Source of the DNA: Lutraria lutraria | Taxonomy: Eukaryota; Mollusca; Bivalvia; Venerida; Mactridae | Direction of reading: 5' to 3' | DNA: 64,000 nt | Assembly: GCA_964023205.1 (NCBI GenBank) | Contig: OZ026835.1 | Coordinates: 3,241,053-3,305,052, forward strand | In this document: in pieces, positions 39,801 to 51,800 of the stretch | Position numbering within the stretch: position 1 is the stretch's first letter | Layout: each line of letters opens with the position of its first letter | Made by a program: the position numbers and the translations under genes | The notes under the pieces: model-generated | Told to the model about the DNA's origin: nothing | The model's database searches: none | What the model saw: only the letters and a program-made list of their open reading frames with translations

Positions 39801-42800
39801 TCTATCTATTTTTCTCTATTTTTTCTCCATCAAAGCCTATTGTATATACCAGTACATAGTTAGGCAAGGTATCCAGGGTAGAAGTTATTACATACGTTAT
39901 ATCATAATTTCATTACTGGGTGAATGTATATAAACAAAAGGAATAATTACAGTACACTGATAGAAGGATCTAATATCCTTACATTGTCATGTAACACAGA
40001 AGTTATAACAATCAGTAACTTAGGAAAAACAGAACATCATATTGGCAACAATTTGTACGCTAATACTTCTAAACAAAAAGGTAGTTCATCAATGTATTAC
40101 GCAATTAGTGCTCTAGCCAAGAACTGGACTTGAAAACAAATTACGTACAGGGTGTGGTGTTAATTATGTTTAATGAACAATCACATGATCAGACTCATTT
40201 TTTTGGTTTTAAGGTCACCTGCAGTAATATGATTTCTTGATGCACCTATAGAAGGGTGCAGCGTTTACTGTAAATAAATAGAAAATCACAGACCAGCGCT
40301 CCCAAACATGCTTCAAGCATCAAATAATCTACCTTCATTTCATTAAGATGTGATTTGCAGTTAACAGTTAAAACATGTTATTTACAGCCAGGAAATACAA
40401 TCATTTTGCAGTGTACCACACGGATGTATTATAGTCTAATAGAATTGTTATTGGCCTCCATAGACACATACCATGTGTACAATCAATCAATCCAAGCATT
40501 CCATTATTCCTTAAAATTGTCATTTCATTTGTTTTATTAGGCAAAAACAAAGGAGACTAAAACACAGCAATTTGGCCGATGGTGTGAAAATCACCAAATG
40601 AATTTTTAGTCAACAAGGAATTAATTTAATGACTGTAAATTGAAATAGATGAGTATAAACATAATTGGTCCATTCTATTTGATCAAATTATCTAATGATA
40701 CAAGTCAAATCTCTCAACAGAATTTCTCCAGAAAACTGATCCTAATTCAAATGATACAACAATTAAAAAACAATAAAAACAGCAAAGCTTTCCCATGGCA
40801 GTAACATGATTGAAAATCTTCTTCTCGCTTTGAGAGCTGAAGAAAACAAGGCAACAACTGTAGAAGTATCAAAATGTTCTAGATAAAACTTCAGTGAATA
40901 TTCAAAACATTTTAACCCCTAATCAGTTAAAGGATAAGGTCAAATTGAGATTGGGTGGTATGGGTGGATTGGGAAAGGTTCAAGGCAACAATTGCATAAA
41001 GTATCAAAGCAAAAGATGAAACATTTAAGTCATATTAACCTCACACAGATAGATGGATGGACAATTCAATCACTATATGCCTGACCCACATCAGTAGATG
41101 CCCAGTGACTGAAGGGGCATAAAAATGAAGCAATCAGATTATACATAGGGGAAACCCTTCCCTAAGCCAGTAATACAATGTTTTGTGTGTCATTAAGAAA
41201 CCCCATTTTTACAACTAGAGGCATCTGCATCAAGCCCTACTCTTTAAGACAATGAAATGCCCACCATTCAGCCAGTAGGAGGACCATAAATTATTCAGGT
41301 AAGAAAAACTTCCTTATTCATACCTGCAAATGAACAGAAACTTTCTTGATTAATTATAATTCTTAACAAAACTCAGGGGCTGCTGAAAAAAAGTTGAAAG
41401 GTTAACATGTAAAGCATACTGTTCATTTCATCATCAAGAACAGTAGGTTACAAGAAATGATCACACATGGTTGCCATACTGGAAGTGTCTGACATCAAAC
41501 ATATAAACATATGCAACAGTAGTCAGTTTTCTAACACTGTAATACGTAAGTGGTGTTTTCTTTTGGCTTCAGAGCGTAAAATAGAATATTTTGACAACCC
41601 AAATGACATTTGAGCGCTCAGTTCTATTTCCAAAAGTGATTAAATACAGGGACTCACATAATTCAATCATACTTCTAACTGTAGCATCATGCAATTTACA
41701 GGAAGATTTTACAATATATTTATTCCAAGTACATGTATTTTTATATTACATATATTTTTATATTACATATATTTTTTCCAAAACATCCTCCTTTTTGTTG
41801 ACAGTGTTTGAAAAGACCACCTCACATCATGATAATTTAATAACATATTAACAACTAACATATATAAATAAGGGTTGATATCTTGACCTAGAACAGAAAA
41901 TGTTGACAGGTTAGACAGAAGCACCACAGTCATTCTTTGCTATTGTTTGCTTGAACTTGTAAAATCCAACAGAAAGAACCTTATCAATGTTCTTATGCTC
42001 AAAACCTTTGAACAATGAGCAATGACAGGAGAGATAAAACATACTTTACATGTATACTGGTGGCATTTGTTAAGACATAAAATATGTGACAAATATGTGC
42101 TTAACTGTTCCACAAGAGGTCAATATAACACAAGTTTGATTATATTTCTGATTTATTCTGGGGTTTTGGACATTTTTTCCATAACTTTATCTCAATACAT
42201 ACATGTGTCTAATAAACAAGACGAAACCATGTCACATCATTAGATGAACACAATTTGTGTTAGATCTTATAGAGCCGCCCAAACAAACCTTTCAAACAAT
42301 GCCTTGCGCTCAGGTATAGAAGAAATCTATGGTATGCAAACATCACTTACCCATCACAAGTATGCTTTGTGCTTCTTTCAAGATTTTCTTGGCATTCCTC
42401 GTAATTTCAGGCAGACTTTGTTTCACTACAAAGTTCTCTGCTCCAAGGATCAAATAGGGAGAGAGCTTCATGTCCACTGTAATGATATAAAATAGCCCAA
42501 CATTATACATGTGTCAAATAGGTAACAAACAAAAAGAGAGACTACATACTTATAATGGAACACACTTTTAAAAGTAGATGACATCACAATACAATAAAAC
42601 AAAAAATTTCAAGCTAGTGTCCAGTTTAAACTGACCCCTAATTTTATACCTAATCAAAACCAATGCAGAATTTTACAGTAGAAGTGAAATCCACAAAGCC
42701 ATGCTTGCAAGGCTATATTTTTATTGCATTATTGATAACCCTTGAACATACTGAACTAATCAACTAAAAGACGACTTCATGAATAATTCAATTTTTCCCA

Positions 42801-45800
42801 TGATTCTAGGATGCAGTGCTTTAAAGTAATTCAACATTACAATTTATGACAATATGAAAATTCAAACATTACGTGACCGTGTCACACACTAATTTGCCCT
42901 ATACATAGATAGGCAACAAAGTGAATTATCTCACAGAGATGTGATATTATAACAAAAAGTATCAGAGATTGAAGCCTTAATCTTATACATCTCATATGCT
43001 GCACAGAAACCTAAATGTCATCTATATATTTGTATCATTTTCATAATGCTCAACATTTATTAACAACCATTTATTATATAATATTCTATATCTTAGTGAT
43101 GCCCTATAAAAGTTCGGGTGCTATTACTGGGGGGGGGGGGGGAGGGGGGGATATTTTCTTTCACAACAAAGGATTGACCATCAGTTCAATAGCACTCGAT
43201 ATTTTATAGAGCTTCTGAATTCCATTAAGCCATACAAAAAATCAGATTTCTTCCTTAGACTTCATTATAAAAATGGATTTCACATCATGTAATCAGAAAA
43301 GAGGATATGTTTAATTACAATTCATCATTTGACACATTTAAGGTGATACCGAATAAAAAATTCATTGAAATATGACAGTGTAATATGTCTCTCCCAGAAT
43401 TATGTATAAAAAGTATTAGCAGTCTTAATTCTAGTGATAGCATTATCAGCACAGACAATATTCTGTAAACATCAGTACATGTATATTTTGTAATACAATG
43501 AAGAATTTCACTATGACATTGGTATACAGTCAAACCTGTGTCTGCAGCCATCTTGGACTAAAGGCCATCCAATAAATACATGTAAAGGTCATTCTTTTAA
43601 ATATTTGGAACAAAATAACCACTGAATGAAGGCCATCTGTCAATAAAGGCCATATTTTGTTTTTTCCAAGGATGGGTTTTTTTCACAGGCTTGTCTGTTC
43701 ATGTTTTATGTTATCAGTTCCATAAACTCAAGTCTTATTATTGTAGGCTTCAAGAGGAAACAAAGACATTGCAACATGTAATTAATGTCAGCCAGAGAGG
43801 TTGTTGTTTGTTAGACAAAACCACCAGTAAGTCTTTCACATACAACAAACATTGTATGCTGACAATGGAGAAAAACATCCGTGTTACAACATCAAGTCTG
43901 GTATGACACGGGGAGTCGGCATTCTCAGTTTCTGGGACAAAATACATGAGAAAATATTCAGCAATGAAAACACTGCCAATAAGTAAAATCCAGATGTTTT
44001 GGCACTTAACGTAAATTGAGTAAACCTTGTCAGGTTTCATGAAGGAGTAAAACGAAAGCTCCCATGATTTCATGAAATCTTTTATTTGCCATCCAAATTG
44101 TATAAAGAAATGTTTTGGCATATTATGTTATGTTTATTTATATGAGTTCATGTATCATTGTTGAAAGGGATATGATAAAATATCATAACGTCAGTCAACC
44201 ACTTTCAGGAAGACTGGACATAAATAATAAAACAGATGTTTATAGAAAACACATGTACTAAAGATTTGCTTTCAACACTCAATATAACAAGACACAAAAC
44301 ACATAGCAATATGATCCATGAACTAAGTATCAATTAGATATCTAAAAATACTTCCTGATTATACTCACTGCCCTGAACTGAACAATTAAAAACTGTTTAT
44401 TGCAATACTATCAAGGACCATAAAAATATAGAATAAACCACCTGTGAACCATGACCCCAATGTCACATAAAACTGGCATTAGTGCAACACAGACCATGTT
44501 TGAACCAGCAACCAGTCAGAAAACAAATGTGAAGAGAAAATACCCAGAAAATACAAAGTAAATACAGCCAAAACCTGTGTTAGCAACCATCTCTGAATAA
44601 TGGTCATCCTGTGAAGAAAGGCCATTCTTTAATAAACTGTCATTGATTATTCAGAGCACAATTACATCCAAATAAAGACAACCTATCAATAACAGCCATA
44701 TTATTTCCTCCCCCGTGGGTGACCTTTGTTTGGAGGTTACACTGTACTTACTTGGTTGATGTCTCGAAATTTCGGTCATTTTGTTCTCAAATGACTCCAC
44801 ATTTACATAAAGAATATTCTTAACAAACAAAGTTACACAACATTACACCCCAAGCATAAACCCCACCCAGTCTTCTACTGCGGAAACCCCCCTTTGTACC
44901 AAGTGAGCAGTGTTTACTGCCATGATAAACAAGAGAAATCAGTAAAATCTGTGATAGTGAGACATGATTTCTCTGGGAATCATTTTATAGATGACTCACC
45001 AAACACTCAGGTTAACTCAACTTGAGTAAATGTTCTACATAAGCTCTATAAACCACATTAATACAACCAGTTTCTGCACTTAAAGCCTCAGTACATGCTG
45101 GTTATATCATCATTGTGTATTGTCATTGTGTACATATCAATATGGTCATTGTGTACATGTCAGTATTGTCATTGTGTACATGTCAGTATTGTCATTGTGT
45201 ACATACCAGTTTTGTCATTGTGTACATGTCAGTATTGTCATTGTGTACATGTCAGTATTGTCATTGTGTAAATGTCAGTATTGTCATTGTGCACATGTCA
45301 GTATTGTCACTATGTACATGTCCGTAATATAATTCTGTACAAGTCATGTCAGTATTGTCATTGTGTACATATCAATGGTATTGTCATTGTGTACATATTA
45401 ATGGTATTGTCATTGTGTACATATTAATGGTATTGACACTGTGTACATATTAATGGTATTGCCATTGTGTACATATCAATGGTATTGCCATTGTGTACAT
45501 ATCAATGGTATTGTCATTGTGTACATATTAATGGTATTGTCATTGTGTACATATCAATGGTATTGTCATTGTGTACATATCAATGGTATTGTCATTGTGT
45601 ACATATTAATGGTATTGTCATTGTGTACATATCAATGGTATTGTCATTGTGTACATATCAATGGTATTGTCATTGTGTACATATCAATGGTATTGTCATT
45701 GTGTACATATCAATGGTATTGTCATTGTGTACATATCAATGGTATTGTCATTGTGTACATATCAATGGTATTGTCATTGTTTACATATTAATGGTATTGT

Positions 45801-48800
45801 CATTGTGTACATATCAATGGTATTGTCATTGTTTACATATTAATGGTATTGTCATTGTGTACATATCAATGGTATTGCCATTGTGTACATATCAATGGTA
45901 TTGTCATTGTGTACATATCAATGGTATTGTCATTGTGTACATATCAATGGTATTGTCATTGTGTACATATCAATGGTATTGTCATTGTTTACATATTAAT
46001 GGTATTGTCATTGTGTATATATGTTGACTGTAATGTCATTGTGTTCAGACATGAGGTTTTAAAACACAAGCATAAAACAGGTTTTCTTGCAATAATCTGT
46101 AAAACCACAACATCATGTCTGATGACTGATGCAAAAAGTACTCACTGGTACAATGTACTGGTTACTCCGTAAACTAATAGAATTATGTTCTCTCATTGTG
46201 AAGCCATTATGTTGTTTGTTAAGCTGCCAAATGTTTTGCAGGAACAACCAAAGTGTAAGTAGATCAACATCTCAAAGAAATGAATGCATACCAGAAGTGG
46301 AAACAACGGAATCCAACCAGTCTACTGACTGATGAACAATTGAACATATAACATAAATTACATGTAATTATTATCAGGAACTATGTAATAAAATGATAAT
46401 TGTCTATCTGCTTACATTAAGTTAAGAATTTACTGTGTATATGATGACATGTAACGGAAGGGCCTCAGTGGATCAGTGGTTATGGTCTGAGACCAGTAAT
46501 CCTGTAAGTCACATACTGGTGTGAATCAGAATCCTACTTCAGACCAGACAAATGGAAGGAATCATTCGGTCCAACTAGCTTACGGAAGGTCAAATTTAAA
46601 GCTGGACATATCGCTATATGACCCCAGCTATTGGTGAGACATGAAACCCCGGAGAACATAAATAATACATGTATATAAAGGTGAGTAGAGAAAGGTCTGT
46701 ACTGGACAGACCACTACTGCACAGTTCTTCAATATTGTATGCGTATTTAATATTTTCACTAAAAATGTGAAGACCAAATTTTACATATAATGGCAGTATA
46801 TAAGATACATATAGTAACATATGTACAGTATCAATCAATTACATGTACTTATATACGCATAATTAAATCTGAATTTCAAAATTAAATTCATTACTTGAGT
46901 TTAAGAGATCAAAAATATAATTCCATCATAATGAGTATATATAACACAACTCAGTGGAAGTTTCATTTGAATTTACACTGTTGGTGGTATTTAATATTGT
47001 AAAATTATTGAATTATCATTTAAGTATGATCAGTCCAAGGTTCTGTCAGGGAAAATACAATATAATTAATTTAATTAGATATAAATTGATTCAAGATGAT
47101 TCCACACAGTTGGTTACAATTCAAGACATTTGCTATAAGTTCGCTTCATTTTTCACATAGAAATATAAGCAGAATGAAAACTGATAAAGATATTTTTTTA
47201 CACTTTGCATGATCATAGCACATCATAACAGAAATATTTTCAGTTAAAATATTGGGTGTCACTGATCTCGTATTTGAGTAATCTGCCATTGAAATGACCT
47301 AAAATAAGCAAAAAAATAATATTCAAGGGCAGACAACTCGAAAACAAGATCCGTCACCCTCAAATTATTTTGGCTTAAAATGTTTCTGTTATCATATGCT
47401 ACGATCATGCAAAGTTAAAAAAAATCTCTTGATCAGTTTTCATTCTGCCTGTAATTATGTCTACCGGTACGTGAAAAATGAAGCGAACTGCAGAAAATGT
47501 CTTCAAGTTGCATGCAAATTTTCCAAAATTTGAAAAGAAAGATTCTCTATGCTTGTAGTCATGTTTATAATAAAGAAAAAGTGACATTTTACTAGCAGGA
47601 AATAGTTAAAAGTGCCTAGTATGATATATGTAAAAACAACTTGCATTCTAGAGGAAATAGAAAAGAGATAACATTTAATATAAAACTACTGAACTTAGTT
47701 TGTTGCTGCAACTACAGTGCCTGTCAGTTAATTGTACTGTGATGCTAAGGCAAAACACTTTCAGAAACTAAGTGGATGTGTATACTTACTTACAACCAGC
47801 AACAGTGGAGAATATCCCACATTCACAGACAGGTTCAGACAATGACTATATTATACATACATTGTAGTGAGAACAGTAGACCCTTTCTAGCTCTTACATA
47901 CAAAAAAGTAACAAAAACAAAGAATCATTAACCCTTTTTCTCATGTTCACACCATTCTAGTATGGCTCCAGCTCTCAACAAAACCACAGGTGCATGGCAC
48001 AGTATGTTTGCCCTCAAGCCTCAGTCTAACCTAATCCTTACACTGTACACAAATTGGCAACGACTAATTAGTTAAGTCAAAATCAGAAATTCTTGTTTCT
48101 GTAAAAACATGATTAAAACTACTAATCCGAGGCTTCTGGGTACTTGGAGGAGTTTTGATGATATACAAGAGTGGATTTCTCTGGTGTTATAAAGAAACAT
48201 TCAAGGAACTATTTATTATTTGATCATGGCATACAGTATGTATGATACATGTAATGACAACCATAACATAAACAAAAGTGCACTAACGATGTCAATATCA
48301 CTAAGCAATCTACAAATGTATGTCACTATAATATCTCTAAACATAATATGGAAGACATGAATGACATTCACAATGGATGATTCTAGTTTCAGTCATCCTG
48401 TGACACCATAGAACACCTGACTCTCATCATTCAGAACAAGGATCATTCATAAAGAAGATACTTGAAGTTTCCTTGCACTATAAGGGGTCAGATTTTACTC
48501 CAAATGAAATGTTATCAGAAAGAAAACCACAAAACTTGATGTTATCATTCATGGAGCAACTTGAGTCTACAACGGTAAAGCAAATGATCAGCTGATGCCA
48601 TTGAAACAAGCAAGCCAATTGGTTAACATGTGTTTGTACTAATTACCATCAGTGCTGGATACATTACACACATAAGTTATGTTCAGTACATCATCTTGTA
48701 TCTTATATCAGGAATTGAGACTGTAATACATGTTCTCATGATGACAATAGCATAGATTTGTAAAAATAGTCTATACCTACTCATCTGAGTAATAGCTCTC

Positions 48801-51800
48801 CATCTATTTATGTTAACATGTAAAACACATTCAAACACTTCAGAGCAGAGCAAGCAGAACTAGTTGTGCATCATGTCTATGACGAAAAAACTGTTACAGA
48901 TAATTACATTTACAAAAATACAGCAATTTGTCAGTTACTAGTAACAGTTATTGCCAAACATTTTCTGAGAAGAAAAAATATTCTGTGTAATATAATACTG
49001 TTGTACTCTTGTGATGGTTTCAAGGTAAACAGGTTGCCCCCAACAGCAGTCACAGTTAAAAAGGTGGTACCCAAGAATTTATGTACCTCTGAAGTTTATT
49101 AAAGTGGGAGGGTAAGAAAAAAGAACAAATTTTACAAGCTATCCAAATGAGCAAGGTACAGTCTGCTCCCTTTGTGACAAAAGTAAACTATATTTTCATA
49201 AATACATCTTCATGAGCAAGATATGCATCATTCTCTCTTCATGAGCTAGAAATGGCATGCTCACTTCATGAGCTAGAAATGACATGCTCTCTTCATGAGC
49301 TAGAAATGGCATGCTCTCTTCATGAGCTAGAAATGGCATGCTCTCTTCATGAGTAGAAATGACATGCTCTCTTCATGAGCTAGAAATGGCATGCTCTCTT
49401 CATGAGCTAGAAATGGCATGCTCTCTTCATGAGCTAGAAATGGCATGCTCTCTTCATGAGCTAGAAATGGCATGCTCTCTTCATGGGTAAGGTATATAGC
49501 ATGCTCTCCCCAGGGGGAAGAAACTATGACTAAAAATACTGACTATCAATTCAATTCCGTTCTAAGGTTCACAGACCTTTGAAGGAAGATAATGAATTTG
49601 TAAGACAAGTTCAAATATTAAATCATTAATTCCGAAACAGCTAGTTCCCAAGTAAAAACAAGAGGGCCAAGATGGCCCTATATCGCTCACATGACAATCA
49701 CTGTTCACTCATTAAAACATTGTTTTGAACCGGTGACCTAGTTTTTGACCCCAGACGACCTATGTTCGAATTTGTCTTACATATCATTAAGACAAACAGT
49801 CTGACTAGGTTTGGTGAAGATACGATCAAAATTTGACATCTACAGTGTTAATAAGGTTTTCCTAAGATTTGACCTTGTGACCTGGTTTTTGACCCTAGGT
49901 GACCCATATTTGTTCTTGTCCTTAATATCATTAAGACAAACAATCTGACAAGGTTTGGCTAAGATCCAATCAAAACCATGACATTTAGAGCTTTTAGAAG
50001 ATTTTTACCTAAGATTTGACCTTGTGACCCAGTTTTTGAACCCCGCTGACCCATGTTCATCCTTGACCCACATATCATTGAGGCAAACATTTTGACAAGG
50101 TTTGGTGAAGATCCAATTAAAACTGTGACATCTACAGTGTTAACAAAGTTTTCCTAAGATTTGCCCTGGTGACCTAGTTATTGACCCCAGAAAACCCATA
50201 TTTATACTTGACCGTTATATCATTAAAACAAACGATTTGACAAAGTTTGGTGAAGATCCAATAATAACTGTGAAATCTACAGTGTTAACATGGTTTTTCA
50301 TAAGATTTGACCTAGCGACCTAGTTTTTGACCCAAGATGACCCATGTTCGAACTCGTCCAAGATATTATGAAGACAAACATTCTGACAAGGTTTCATGAT
50401 CATCCAATCAAAACAGTGACTTCTAGAGTGTTCACAAGGTTTTCCAGCAATTTGCCCTAGTGAGCTAATTTTACTACAGAAATGACCCATTATCAAACTT
50501 GACCTACATATTATTAAAATAAACATTCTGACAAAGTTTCATGAAGATAAATTCAAAACAGTGATTTCTAAAGTGTTCACAAGGTTTTCCCTTATTTGGC
50601 CCTGGTGACCTAGTTTTTGACCCCAAATGGCCCAATATCGAACTCGTCCGAGATTTTGTTGATGTTAACGTTCTGACCCAGTTTTGCTAAAATTGAGCCA
50701 AAAATGTGGCCCCTAGTGTGGTCACAACAAAAAGTTTGACGACGCACGACGCACACTGCACGACGCCGGACGGAGAGTGATCCTAATAGCTCACTTTGTC
50801 ACTTTGTGACATGTCAGCTAATGATGTAAACTTAAATTTACAAATGCATTCACAATAAAATCTTTACCAAGAACAAAATTATAAGAAATTGGTAACTTTC
50901 AAATGGCACTCTGAGACACTGTACATGAAACAAACAATTAACTCAGGACATACTCTGGATACAGAATAACAACCCTCTATACATCTTTAATGTACATAAG
51001 ACAACAAAACAGGAAACGACCCTCCACAGAGAAACACCATTTTTTCTGACTTCTGAGATCCATGTAATGGAATGGAACTGTACAACAGGTATAACATGAC
51101 CATTACCTTGTCATTCATAATCTAGATTATAATAGTGTCTTCTTTTATCTCTGTTTTTCTTATCTGTATAGTTATGGCAATCTAAATTACATATGAGTGA
51201 GTATTATGCACCTTGTTAATCTTTTACTTTGTGTCTCATTCAAGTTTTTCATGATTTGTTGCATGTTGCAGAATGAATGCCTGAAAAGATGCCAAAGAAT
51301 GCACCCAGCATTGTAGAGGTTACTGTTGGTTGGGAGTTTGCCTGATCCCTTCATGTTCCACATTCAATCAAGTCCTTAAACATTCTACTTCATAAAACTG
51401 TTTTGTTTTTTATATTATGTGAGAATGAATATATTGGCCAACCTGAGTACACATTTATTCACAATTAACAGACAATTTGTTTTAAATAGGACAAGTTGTG
51501 AAACTTAAATTAACTTTACTTTTCTATGAGTTAAAAGTATGAGAACTAAAAAATATTAAAAAACTAAATCCATTTACATAATTTATACATATACATGTAT
51601 TTCATAATTACTATTTCATTACAAAACCCAAGGAACAGAAATCCTACAAGACAAGAAATGCCTTGTGGGAACCAAAGTGGCATATCTAATTTGTGGAATT
51701 ATGGGGCAGAAAAAGCCACATGCTGTGAGTTGATGAGAAACACTTGTGTGAAGTTAGATACTAAACTACAAAGAGTGGTGTGATTTTCATCATAAATCAC

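Larger units (their letters stand above)
30327..42350. other. 12-kb intron upstream of exon 7, repeat-rich, no second gene seen
   Basis: It holds six of the eight TTCATGAA-family copies (30491, 30887, 34610, 37011, 38215, 39186), the long-hairpin repeat at 33696, a repeat at 37351 and C12 at 38668. A 22-residue terminal-exon-like frame at 33522-33600 is noted separately. Remaining stretches are AT-rich without supported features. Confidence 0.6.

Noticed and set aside
43750..44121. A 123-codon minus-strand frame with hydrophobic stretches
   Set aside because: It has no recognisable family, no splice context in phase with ROS1 and no supporting neighbour. In an AT-rich 17-kb intron I treat it as chance, though transcription would reopen it.
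45115..46172. Several overlapping plus-strand frames rich in Cys/His/Tyr/Val (up to 186 codons)
   Set aside because: They are translations of the 23/26-bp minisatellite. The unit has no stop in any frame and the 'protein' is the same sequence in rotated frames.
45110..49505. Regular arrays considered as CRISPR
   Set aside because: Units are directly adjacent with no unique spacers, and the genome is eukaryotic.
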